Assembly: GCA_019279435.1 (NCBI GenBank) | Contig: JAAALK010000082.1 | Location: 11,548,594-11,612,593, forward strand | Origin: Zizania palustris | Lineage: Eukaryota > Streptophyta > Magnoliopsida > Poales > Poaceae | Reading direction: 5' to 3' | Length of the DNA: 64,000 nt | In this document: piece after piece, positions 1-10,275 of the stretch | Position numbering within the stretch: position 1 is the first letter of the stretch | Layout of the letters: every line of letters starts with the position of its first letter | Translations under genes and position numbers: made by a program | Notes under the pieces: generated by a model | Database searches by the model: none | What the model was told of the DNA's origin: nothing | What the model saw: the letters and a program-made list of their open reading frames with translations, nothing else

Positions 1-1726
1 CAGTGCAGGCTCCGCACACGAGGTGCTTCGAGCAGGCTTCGCACTTCACCCTTCGCAAGAGTGGACAGCCCTCTGAGGACTTCGACCAAGTACTTGGCGA
101 CAGCAACTGGTGCTGGGCTTCGTACGCGAAGGTCTACACGCACACAAAACGGACTACGCTAAGGGCTTCGACACAAGAAGCACTACGGGAAACGAACAGG
201 GCTTTGCTAGTAAGCAGCGAGGTCTTGCCTCGTGTTACACAGAGCGACAGCACACTGAAAAGCACACTTCACGAGAAAAACACCCTTCGCCAAGACAGGC
301 TTCGGTGAACTAGAAACTAGCGAGGTATGCAACGCGAGCTCAAGCAAAAGCACAGGAAAACAGGGCTTCGCCGCTTGAACAAGGAACACTGAAATAAATT
401 GAACTCAGAATGAATACAGCGAGGTCTGTCTACAGGAGCTCAACAGTAAATGCTCAAAGTGTTAAATGTTACCTACCGAGCCCCCATATTTATAGCCCAC
501 GGCTTCATCCTAAGGAAGTGACTATTTTACCCCTAGGGTTTACATCCATTTTGTCTCTACAGAACTAAGGGGTACAAAAGGTAGTCCACCTTTATTTTGG
601 AGGCTTCTCTGTCAGCTGCAGAGGGGACAGTGTCAGCCTTTTTCAGAGCAGACAGTGTCAGCCTTTACAGTGTTGACTTCTGGAACCTCCCTTCGCACCG
701 GAGGGTGCGGTAGCTTCGGCGAGAAGCCTGCAGCCTGTTGGCCTTCGCTCCGCCGAAGAAGTCCTTCGATACAGTGACGGTTTTGAGCCGAAGCCATCAA
801 AGCCCTTGGGCCTTCGCACCACCACCTCCGGAGTGGATCACCACGGCTTCGCAGCTACTCCGAGCTCGAACACCGTCCGTCCGTGTACCGAAGCCATGCA
901 TGGCCGAAGCACCACAAGACATCCTCACTCCAAAGCCCACCTTCGGAGTACCACCCTTCATCCAAGGCCTCCGCATGAAGCATTCCATGAGCACTTCGTC
1001 GCAGTGCCTCACTCCGAGCACACTCCTCGACGAGCCTCACCCGGACCATGCCTTCGATGCGCCTCGACTTCTGAGACCTTCGTCGGGCCACCTTCGAGTG
1101 TCTCCCTCCGGAGCACACTTCGAACCCTTGCCTCCGCAGAGGACTTGTTCCATCCAACTCCGAAGTCACTCCATCCGGAGTACCTTCGAAGTGCCTCACC
1201 TCCGAGGACTTTGTCTCGGAGTACCTTTAGCCGGAGCCACGCTCCGCACTCTCTGCCTTCACCTGGCACGCCTCGACCCGAGGACCGACCCGGACCACCT
1301 TCGCAGCCACCGTGACGGAGCTCCCCGCTCCCCTGGCATCAAGCCACCCGCTTGACCCAGGTTCACCCGGCTCGAACCCTGTCCGTCGCCTCCGAAGTCC
1401 CCGCGCACCACAGACAAGCAAACAAGTGTATCCAGTACTCCGGAGACCTCTCCGGGTTAGCAACCTTCGGCACACACTCCGGTGTACCGCCCAAAATACC
1501 GAAGCCTTCGGTACGAACCCTATCATCGTGTACTGCCGGACCCCTCCGACGAGCACACTCCGCTGCACAGCTGCAGCAAGCAAACACCGAACACACTCCG
1601 GTGACACACCTCCGAACACCCTTCGGAGGTACCACCTCCGAAGCCCCTTCGGAGGTACCCTTCGAACAGAGGGTAAAAGTCTGTCAATCACTCATCACAT
1701 ACACCGAAACCATCCTTGGTTTCTCA
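1..1726 (-). mobile_element. SIRE-group copia LTR, reverse, cut by window edge
   Basis: Reverse complement starts TGAGAAACC at 1726, the same terminus as the LTRs at 29185, 39190 and 42459. The CG-rich, CTTCG-laden body and the segment after the first 50 bases resemble the solo LTR at 42459-44492, so the two belong to one family. A reverse-strand TATA-like CTATAAATA lies near 488-497. The many overlapping open frames in 738-1691 reflect CG-rich composition and are not genes. The LTR sits in a copia gag remnant that resumes at 1727. The other end is outside the window, so solo LTR and full element cannot be told apart. Confidence 0.75.
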
Positions 1727-2105
1727 GTTTTTGCTATCGACACATGAAAGATGAACGTCGTGCTCATACTTTGAACTTTCATGATTATTCTTCACTTGAT
1801 TTGCATGATTGTGGTTATCATTCTTGCTCTGATTTTGAGGCTCCCCATGGGTTTGTGAGTGAGTTTCCCCTCCTGGTGTACACCATGTTTCATATGGTGA
1901 TAGACTACGTGTAAGAGGCTTTGATGCTCGAAAGGTTTGGAGACCTCGTCGATTTCCAGGTTCACGCTTTATAGGTAGACCACACACTTTTTATCATGGC
2001 TTATCTCTTGTGCATGGTCAGTCTACTACTTTGCCTGATTCACGAGTTTTGCGTTGCTGGATTCCAAAACATTTTTTAACTCACACTCTCACTGAGCATC
2101 CGAGA
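1727..2105 (+). pseudogene. SIRE-type copia gag remnant after the second zinc knuckle
   Basis: Translation just after the LTR reads FCYRHMKDERRAH, matching the end of the second zinc knuckle and the basic stretch that follows it in the complete SIRE element (FCFRRKRVERARRA near 34230). It is followed by a low-complexity His/Ser/Asp and Arg/Pro-rich linker as in that element. Protease, integrase, RT and RNase H are absent: the sequence passes directly into the 3' non-coding tail near 2106. Read-through needs frame changes, so this is a remnant. Confidence 0.5.
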
Positions 2106-3270
2106 AATTCTAGCATGTTTTGAGGGGGAGCTGTGTAGCATTGCATGAGCTTCTTTTATATGATTAATTGTTTTTACAAGTACATGCTTTGTAATGCCTT
2201 TGAACTATTGTCTTTAATACTGTTGACTACTTGGCATGTATTCATCTGATACTTGTCATGAGCATGGCTTTTATTTGTGAAAATTTGAAAATGATCACTA
2301 CTTTGTCTAGAAACTAGCTTGAATGGGTTGAGTGCTTTTGCTATCTTTTACATACCTGATAGCTAGGTCCTGTCTAACTTGGATGCTAATACGTAACTTG
2401 ATTTCATCAAAAATGAGTGAAAATGAAAATGAATGAAAACGAAAATAAAAAATGAATGAAACTGAAAATGAAAATGGAAATGAATGATATTCATGCTGTT
2501 GTGTGCTGAAATTTGAAAAGATCCAGGTGGGTTTGCTTTGCCGCACTACTTTGTTCTGGACGGCTTAACATAACACTTTGCTATGAACCGGGATATTGAA
2601 GTGTTTGCCGAGACCATTGCTTTAAGCTTCTGATGGTTTCAACCTAGGCTTAGCATGGTCGGTTAGCATAAGGTTGACATGCAAATAACTTGTGGCACAA
2701 AAATGAAAAATTTGAAATTCATTGCATATCATGTTTGCTGAAGCACCTTGAAGTGGGATACACTTATCTAGTGTGTGCTTGTTTAGCTTTTGTATCTCAT
2801 GCCTTGACATGTCTAGTATACTAGTCTGAGTGGTGATGCTTTTATTTGCTAAAATCTAACAATGCTTGCTCATGCCTTTTGTTTATATGGTATTTATTTG
2901 AGGTTGTCATACAATACTTTTAGATGATATTCAAGGCGAATGCTTGTTTGTACTGTAATTGCAGCTGCTCATGTTTCAGAAGCTCACATCTCTGCTTTAC
3001 CCTCATTTCCCTCTTTGCATCTTTTTAAAACCGTTGACTTTCTAAATGTTTGTTAAATTCAATAAATAGGAGTTTAGTTTTATTTGAGTATTTCAGTTTA
3101 ATAGTGTAAACTTTTGGTATAATTTTAGAATTGTCAAGTTCTGAAAATATATTGAAAGATTAAGTCTAGTTATTTCTTTTAGTCTAAATGGGGTACTTTT
3201 CAGGATATTGTATTCTGAAATTACCTAAGGGTCCTTTTGTAAAAGTGTCTTCTAGAATGTGTCTACTTAA
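2106..3270 (+). repeat. 3' non-coding tail of a SIRE-type copia element
   Basis: Starts near GAGGGGGAG at 2121. The stretch 2250-2830 parallels 38010-38620 of the complete SIRE element: both have the TGCATGGCTTTTAT motif, an 'actatcttttacat..ctg.tagctag' block, a GATCCAGGTGGGTTTGC motif and a GAA/AAATGAAAA-rich run in the same order. 2400-2480 is a purine-rich GAAAATGAAT run. No coding sequence is supported. The last 300 bases are AT-rich and unassigned. Confidence 0.6.
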
Positions 3271-4802
3271 GGGGGACTTCATCCCTAAAGTTGGCTGAAC
3301 ATTTGGGGATAAGATTTTAATGGAGAATACAAAAAAACAACAGTCCGGTTGAAATTTCTCTGATCTGCTACAGTAATCGGGACTGTAGCCCGTCTATTTT
3401 CGCTTGTTCTGTTTGCGCCTGGATGATCTGATGTTGCTCGTTCTTCTCTGGAACGTTGTGGAACATTTGAACTAATGTTTTTGGGGATCCAATCCAAGGA
3501 TGAAAAGCTACAAACAGGTAAGTTTTATGCATCTATACTCAGATTTTCTTGCTGAAGTTAGTGATTGATGATTGTTGGGAAGATCTGAAGGCGTGTTCAT
3601 GGTTAATAGTTTTTACTGCATTTGTTGATTTATGAGGTGATAAACTTTTGGTTGAAAAGATATGAGTATGGTTATGCTATCCTTTTTGGCCTGATTGATC
3701 TATCTTGTTCTTGCTGTGTGATGCTGATAAGTTGCAAGACTTGGAATAGTGCTGGTTCCTTATTTGGGTGTCAATCTGGTTTGGTGCAGATATTGGAATT
3801 TTCTAAATGTTCATTGGATTGACTGAAAACATAGATTCTATACTTCGATGTTGTTAGCATGAAGAGTTTACTAATTCTGGTTGAAGGTGTTTCATTTAAA
3901 TTCATCTCTGATTTGAGTTTCCTAAATTTAGTCCAACAACTCTAAGTGTTTTGTTGCTGTTTTGCCAAGCTTTTGAAATTGAGAAAATACAGAACTGATA
4001 TATTCAGGTTTGAGCAGTTTTGTTCTGATTACTTGCTTCAAGATCTAAAAGTTTATCTTGGAAGTGATTGGTTGATGAAATGTTGAATCTGAAGTATATG
4101 TTCTGACTGTTTGAATCTGTTTGACAATTTTATACTAATTCAGAGTTGGTTGCTTTAGAATTGATTCTGTTTAATCTTCTGAAACATAAAACTGAATATT
4201 GTTTCTCTCTGAATAGTTCAACAGTGTTCTCTGTTTGCTATATTTTATCAAGTATGAGATACAACTTGATTTCAGTTCTTATTCATCTACAGTGATCAGT
4301 TTCAAACTGAATTCCAAGTATAGTTTACTAAATTGAATTGGCTGTTTGAATTGAAAGATAATCTGACGTACTGAAATCTGGTATTCTGAAATTTCTGTTT
4401 TACCTTCAGTTTTCACTCAGGTCTGAACTCTGCATGTGTTTTGCTGAAGATCATCTTGTTATCACTGTCAATAGCTGTTGTAGTTATTTTCTGAAGTGCT
4501 ACAATAGTTTTGGAAACCTCGTAGCAGTTGTTTTACTTTGAATTTTTTGCGTATCATTTTCCGATCAATGAAATACACTTCGGAGAATCAATCTTCGACA
4601 ATCTTTTCGGCATATCAAATTTCGATCTAGAAAAGAAGTTTGAAGTAAAATTGATTTCTGCTCTGAATTGTTTCTATGATGTTCTAATTGAGACTGTGGA
4701 AATTTTTGAGGAGCGTTGGGTGTTCTGGACAGGCCATCATATTCTCGAAGAATTTGTTAAGGCGCCTATTCACCCCCCTCTAGTCACCATTTCGATCCCA
4801 CA
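3271..4802 (+). repeat. Copia LTR-like block, 5' limit uncertain
   Basis: The 3' end carries the CCTATTCACCCCCCTCTAGTC motif that closes SIRE-group LTRs just before the primer-binding site, and a tRNA-Met-type site follows at 4805. A purine run AAGGGGGACT at 3270-3279 could be the polypurine tract. I did not find a clear TG start, so the left limit is a guess. No supported gene lies inside; the open frame at 4528-4947 crosses the LTR end and is incidental. Confidence 0.4.
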
Positions 4803-4804
4803 AT

Positions 4805-4817
4805 TAGTATCAGAGCC
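4805..4817 (+). promoter_or_regulatory. Copia primer-binding site
   Basis: TAGTATCAGAGCC differs by one base from TGGTATCAGAGCC, the complement of the initiator tRNA-Met 3' end used by most copia elements. It lies just after an LTR-like end and 49 bases before a gag start codon. Confidence 0.75.
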
Positions 4818-4865
4818 AGTTAGATCACCAGTTGACCTTAACCGGTTTGTGATCCTTGTGGCGAC

Positions 4866-5299
4866 ATGGACAAGAACACTAAGATTCCGATGTTCGATGG
4901 TCGAGATTATGCTTATTGGAAGGTGCGCATGGAGACTTATTTACTGAGCCAAGGAAGTGCTATTTAGGACATTGTTGATTCCCAACATGCGATCCCTGAA
5001 ACCTGCACCTCAGAGACTGAGAAGTCATAGTACGACTATAATAGCAAGGCTAGAAACAAACTATTCATCAGTCTGAGACACAACGAGTTTGATAGGGTCT
5101 AGCACCTTAGAACTGCACGAGAGATCTGGATGACTTTGAGAACATTTCATGAGGGCACTTCTCAGATTAAGGCTAGGAGGCAGAGCACTTATAATCAAGA
5201 ATACCAAATGTTTGTGCAAGGCCCCGGCGAATCTGTAGATGCCATGTTTGCACGTTTTGATGGAATTGCTAGTAACTTGCGATCCACTGGGATGCTAGC
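4866..5299 (+). pseudogene. Copia gag N-terminal fragment
   Basis: From ATG 4866 the frame reads MDKNTKIPMFDGRDYAYWKV, the typical start of plant copia Gag (DUF4219/UBN2 region), then EIWMTLRTFHEGTSQIKARR, the helix-rich capsid part also seen at 32805-32900 in the SIRE element. At least three in-frame stops are present (near 4968, 5028 and 5100). At about 5300 the sequence jumps out of gag into a second copy of the LTR 3' end, so zinc knuckle and pol are missing. ATG 4866 was chosen because it follows the primer-binding site and starts the family motif. Confidence 0.75.
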
Positions 5300-5387
5300 G
5301 TTGGGTGTTCTGGACAGGCCATCATATGCTCGAATAATTTATTGAGGCACCTATTCACCCCCCTCTAGTCACCATTCTGATCCCACG
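5300..5387 (+). repeat. Second copy of copia LTR 3' end (88 bp)
   Basis: Direct repeat of 4712-4800: GTTGGGTGTTCTGGACAGG followed by the CCTATTCACCCCCCTCTAGTC motif and GATCCCA. It ends exactly where CACTA transposase homology begins at 5388. Confidence 0.75.
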
Positions 5388-8240
5388 TATACTGTGTTGT
5401 ACACAACTCTTGAGCTTATGAAACTGAAGGCCAATAATGGATGGTCCGACACTAGTTTTTCAGATCTTTTGCAGCTCCTAAAAAAGGTTTTGCCGAAACC
5501 CAATGGTCTGCCATCTGATACGTACCAAGCAAAGAAGATGATTTGTCCGTTGTCTTTGGGCATTCAGAAGATTCATGCATGCCCGAACCACTATATCCTA
5601 TATCGAAAAGAGTATGAATTGTTAGAGAGCTGTCCGTAGTGCAACGCAAGTCGATACAAACGTGCAAATGACTGTGTGGTGGACTACAATGACCACCGGA
5701 AGAAGAATAAGAGGTTGCAGAAGAGGAAGACAAATTTTATTACAGACCAACACAGATATAAGACGGCGAGGAAAGTTCCAGCCTTAGTAATGTGGGACCT
5801 ACCGGTGATTGATCGCTTGAAAAGTATGTTCTCTAATCCTAGAGATAACTGAACTATTAATATGACATTTCGCTGGGTGAAAGAAGGACGAAAAACTTCG
5901 GCACCCTGCGGATGCTAGGCAGTGGAAATCATTTGACTGGCCCATCCAGATTTCTCGGAGGATCCTAGAAATATCAGGATGGGACTTAGCACGGATGGAA
6001 TGAATTCCTTCGGTGAGATGAGAAACCCACACAATACGTGGCCGGTCTTTCTGTGCTTGTTCAATCCATCATGGTTGTGCCATAAAAGAAAATACCTTGT
6101 GCTCACTACTCTAATTTCCGGTCCAAAACAACCTGGCAATGACATTGATATCTTTCTAGAACCTTTGATGGAGGATATGAAACGTCTATGGGAACATGGT
6201 GTCCATGTGTGGGATGAGCACAAGAAAGAGCACTTCAATCTAAGAGCCATGATCTTTTGCACCATAACTGACAACCCGGGATGTATGTCCCTATTAGGAC
6301 AGGTTAAAGGAAAGACAACATGTGTAATGTGTGTGGACCAGATAGAATCTGTGCATCTTCCATCATTCGTTAAGACGATATATATGCGACACCACAAATT
6401 TTTACCAAGAAACCACAAATATCGAAGAAATAGGAACCATTTTGATGGTACAATCGAGCTTGGACAGCCGCCACGACATCGAGACGACAAATTTTTATTC
6501 GAAATGGTGAAGAATATGAAAGTTGTTTTCGGAAAGAAGAGGAAGAATTCTGAAAAAAATTCAAAGGACACTCCATTTAAAAAACAGTCAATCTTCTTTA
6601 GGTATTTGCCCTATTGGAAGGAGTTGGAGATTGGTCATGCTATCGATACAATGTATGTTGAGAAGAATGTCTTCGAATGCACTATCGGTATTTTCTTAGA
6701 CATACCGGGCAAGTCAAAAGATGGACTCAGAGTACGAAAGGACCTTCAAACTCTCGGAATTATACCCGAGCTTCACCCACAAGAAAGGGCCAATGGAAAA
6801 TTTTTCCTTCCGGCTGCTAGCTATAACCTCAAAATTGATGAGAAAAGATCAATCTGCAGGTGTCTACATGGAATCAGAGTTCCAACAGGATTCTCAACAA
6901 ACATAAAGAATATTGTCTCCGTAGCAGATTTGAGGATGAGCGGCTACAACACTCATGATTGTCATGTTATGCTTGGGCTATTCCTCGCCATCGTAGTAAG
7001 AGGAATAAAACATTCATTTCTGAAGATGGTGATAACACGCATGCGTCACTTCTTCAATGTCATATCAAAGAAGGTGATCGACACTAAAGAGTTAAATGAA
7101 TTATGTAAACAAATGAGGGAGACTATGTGTCAGCTTGACATGTGCTTTCCTCCTTCACATTTTGATATTATGGAGCACTATATGATACATATAGCAGACC
7201 ACATCTTTGTTCTCGGAACAACGTACCTACACAATATGTATGCGCATGAGTGTCTAATGGTTATCTTCAAGGGTTACGTACGAAATCGTGCTTATCCAGA
7301 GGGTTCCATAATAGAGGGCTACACGACTTAGGAAGTCATTGAGTGCTATGCAGATTACCTAAGAGATGGAAAACCAATAGGAGTTCCCATGTCCCGGCAC
7401 CATGGAAGACTCACCGGTAAAGGAACTAAAGGCAGGAAAATCATACGAGACAATAGCTACCAAACAGTAAGAGAATCACATTACAGTGTAATGCATCAGT
7501 TGGCGATTATGAGACCATATGTTGAACAACACCTGCAAGAGCTTCGTGTAAAGAATGAAGATTGCGATGAACAATGGATTATGGAAGAGCACAAAATTTA
7601 TTTCACATCATAGCTGAGGGATCTAAACCTTTCGATTGGAGAAACCGACGAAGAAATGATGATAAATAAATTTTCTTACGGTCCATTGAGCATGGTTAAA
7701 ACATGGCAAGCATATGACATCAATGGTTTCACATTCTATACCAAAGCAAAGGATCAAAAGAGTCAGCGCCAACATAGTGGTGTCAGAGCAGATGCAGAAG
7801 ACAACACTGGACAAAAGAATGCTTACTATGGATACATCAAAGAAATATGGGAACTTAACTACGGGAACTCTATAGAAATCCCCGTATTTAAGTGCCAGTG
7901 GGTCAGACATCCAGAAGGTGTGGAGGTGGATGATTATGGGTTTACGATAGTTGACCTTAATAAGGTGGGTTATAAAGATGACCCTTGGATACACTCTCAA
8001 TCCATAACACAAGTATTTTACATACTTGATCCTAAAGACGAGAAAAAATACATCGTTGCTCCAGGAAAAAAGAATTGTTAGAGTTGATGGAGTCAAAGAC
8101 GAAGAAGAATACAATCTGTTTGATGAGGTGCCATTTTTCGTTGACATATTAAGGATCAATGTGGTTAAAGCAAAACTGTTATTTGGCAGTGTGATTCCTT
8201 ATCTACGCACCGATGCCGATGAAAAATTAGTGCAAGCCTA
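5388..8240 (+). pseudogene. TNP2-like CACTA transposase (Transposase_21, DUF4218, DUF4216), broken
   Basis: Transposase of the En/Spm-like CACTA class. Segments in order: N-terminal zinc-rich part (5394-5640, HACPNHYILYRKEYE); Transposase_21 core (about 5800-6700: MGLSTDGMNSFGEMRNPHNT, then PGNDIDIFLEPLMEDM); DUF4218 (about 7100-7400: FKGYVRNRAYPEGSIIEGYT); DUF4216 (about 7830-8080: WELNYGNSIEIPVFKCQWVR, ending VAPGKK). The longest uninterrupted stretch is 5979-7331. In-frame stops at 5638-5640, 7329-7331 and 7611-7613, and frame changes near 5850 and 8085, make it non-functional as read. Unlike copy 2 it keeps the middle and C-terminal domains but has lost the first exon. Confidence 0.9.
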
Positions 8241-8550
8241 GATCATTTATGTTTAGAGTCAAAAACATGAATATGGTTTTTCTATAAATTTGGGTTAATT
8301 ATTTCATGTGACATGAATGTGGTTAATTAGTTCAAATTTAACTTATTTTAACTTTGATCATAGAAACACACTTAATGAAATAAAAAATAGTAAACTGAGG
8401 CAGAAAAATACCAATTTTTTAATTTGATAAGTTATGATGTATTTTTATTGTTAAAAAAAATTCAAGTTCAAAAGAGGATTTAAACATCAATAAAAAAGTG
8501 CTGAAAATTTAAAAAAGTACATAAGAACAGAAATGAAAAAAATTGTTTAG
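8241..8550. other. AT-rich non-coding tail after transposase
   Basis: AT-rich sequence with no coding signal. From 8396 (TGAGGCAGAAAAATACC) it matches 17284 onward in CACTA copy 2, so the stretch belongs to the shared CACTA backbone between the two genes. Confidence 0.6.
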
Positions 8551-8554
8551 GGCC

Positions 8555-8655
8555 AGCAGCAAGGTTCAAACCTCAAACCGCCTACCGGCAGCAAGGTTCG
8601 AACCTCGAACCGCATGGCCCCAAGCGAGCCCCCCGCACCACTGCGCTACAAAGTC
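8555..8655 (-). repeat. Doubled GGTTCGAACC motif with tRNA-like A/B boxes
   Basis: Two tandem units of about 31 bp begin GCAGCAAGGTTC. The palindrome GGTTCGAACC (8595-8604) equals a tRNA B box, and on the reverse strand TAGCGCAGTGG (8648-8638) fits an A box about 33 bp upstream. CACTA copy 2 keeps the same arrangement (17467-17476 and 17519-17509). No acceptor stem or full cloverleaf is apparent, so this is a tRNA-derived or tRNA-like segment, not a called tRNA. Confidence 0.45.
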
Positions 8656-8689
8656 TTTCTCGACATTGTATGCAGTGTATGCTAAATAA

Positions 8690-9002
8690 TACCTACCGCT
8701 TTTAGTAGTGGCTGTTGGGTGACGTTAGCAGCCCGCCACTATGGAAGTTACAAAGTCTAATATGTCCCCATCCCGCGCGCATATAGGGACTTAGGTTTCC
8801 CTGTACACGCTCACCGCCACCCCTATCACCGCCTCCCACCGCTGCCTACCGCAACCCGCCAGCCGCCGCCGCCGGCCGCTGTCGACGCCGCCGCTCACTG
8901 CCTGCACCCGCGCGCGTCGCCGCCCACCGCCCGGCCCAGCTGTCCCCCCTCCTCCGGCCGCCATCTGCGGCAAGCCGCTGGCAACCGCCGCTCGTCATCA
9001 CC
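8690..9002 (+). other. Internal subterminal-type repeat and GC-rich leader of the second CACTA gene
   Basis: 8704-8750 carries AGTAGTGGC...GCCCGCCACTA, the element's own subterminal repeat, although this is mid-element. 8790-9000 is a CCGCC-rich run that parallels 17817-18200 in copy 2 and looks like the 5' untranslated or first-exon region of the second gene. Open frames here, such as 8791-8973 on the reverse strand, follow from composition and are not called. Confidence 0.5.
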
Positions 9003-9510
9003 GCCCGTCGATTAAGAAAGTGAATGTTATCACTATCACAAGAATGCCACCACTGGACAGCTCCTCGCTACACACTCAAATTGCTTAAATATATTAATGT
9101 GTATTTTCTTGTTGAGGAACATTAGAACATGTCAAGGATCAAATTAGTTGTGCAATGTTAATGGGATTTATTTATGGTGTCTTTAAACACCACTTACATG
9201 ATAAACCTTCATGTGTTTGCAGAAAATTTTATCAATTTTGAGTATTTGTATGTGAATGTTAAGTTGTGCGAAGTATTCCGGTGATCAAATGAATTAGCAC
9301 AATAGTTACATTTGTTTGTAGTTGTTCACTACTTCACTTATGTAGCTGCAAGGGTTTTTATTATTTTTTCATAGAACCATATGGAGCATGTAAAAAGCTT
9401 GCTGCTATTGGACTTTATAATTTCATTTGCTACTGAATAATTAATTCATTTGATGTGAATTGTGAGTTGTAGTATGCGATATAATGAATAATTGAATCAT
9501 TTGCTAATGC
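9003..9510. other. AT-rich intron-like gap
   Basis: AT-rich sequence between the GC-rich leader and the next open fragment. It shows no coding signal, terminal repeat or tandem repeat that I could identify. Confidence 0.4.
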
Positions 9511-10016
9511 ATGTCCGGGCCTAGTGAAACATTTCAAGAGAAAGCCCCCCTTGTTCCTGTTGAGCCTATTCTGGATCCAAATATTGATGCTCGGTCAAGG
9601 GGTGTTGATGATGTGAATGCGGGAGAGCAGTTCAGACTGCCTGATGATGCCGAGTTGGTTGAGGATTGACAAGTTTAGGCTTTTCATCTGTTTAACCAGA
9701 AAGAGGTTGGGTTTGTTGAGAATAGGAAGAGACAGAGGAACCCTGCTAGAACAATGAAGAAGGTGGTGCCAACTATGGCGCTTCGTCAGAGTGCCAGTAT
9801 TAAATTTGATGGGGTGCCCATTTCGGAGAAGGCAAAGCAAATGGCTGATCTTAAAAATGATATCTCAGGTTTGTCGAAGTTTACTATTCTAGAATCTGCT
9901 GATAATAATTGCTTGAAATTAACTGCTAGTGATGCTGGTATAAGTTGATGAATTTCATTTTGCAGTGGAAGAATCGCTTGAAGAGAGTGGACCGAGGAAG
10001 AAGAAGAGCAAACTAT
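9511..10016 (+). pseudogene. Unrecognised protein fragment within CACTA copy 1
   Basis: From 9513 the frame reads SGPSETFQEKAPLVPVEP, then after stops ENRKRQRNPARTMKKVVP and ALRQSASIKFDGVPISEKAK, ending with a Lys-rich tail near 10015. The basic segment followed by a short hydrophobic and acidic tail loosely recalls the C-terminal tail of plant LINE ORF1 or other zinc-knuckle proteins, but that resemblance is weak and I do not assign a function. It has no counterpart in CACTA copy 2, so it may be a captured fragment. Stops at about 9669 and 9675 interrupt it. Confidence 0.3.
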
Positions 10017-10128
10017 AGCTTCCTTTTGGGTTTGGGCAGGAAGTGCGTTTTGGTTTGGTGTGCGGTTCGATGTGTAAGCTGGTTTCCCCTGCCTAGACTT
10101 GTGTCTGTTTACTTGCTTTACAATAAAC

Positions 10129-10275
10129 GTGATGTGTCAAGTTTGGATGTGAACTTGGATGGATATGTGAATTTGGATGTGATATGTGATTTTTGATGTG
10201 ATATGTGAAGTTTGGATGTGAATTTGGATGTGATATGTGATTTTTGATGTGATATGTGAAGTTTGAATGTGAATA
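10129..10275 (+). repeat. Minisatellite, roughly 51-bp unit
   Basis: Tandem array built from GGATGTGAATTTGGATGTGA and GATATGTGATTTTTGATGTG modules; about 2.7 units with few differences. It immediately precedes the ULP1-like pseudogene. Confidence 0.75.

Noticed and set aside
738..1691. Several overlapping open frames of 74-205 codons on both strands
   Set aside because: They lie in a CG-rich LTR, overlap in all frames and carry no family motif; the same stretch is non-coding in the related solo LTR at 42459-44492.
4528..4947. 139-codon open frame
   Set aside because: Runs through the LTR end and primer site into the gag start in a different frame from gag.
8595..8648. Possible functional tRNA gene on the reverse strand
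   Set aside because: A and B boxes fit, but no acceptor stem, anticodon arm or CCA-adjacent end could be built by eye.
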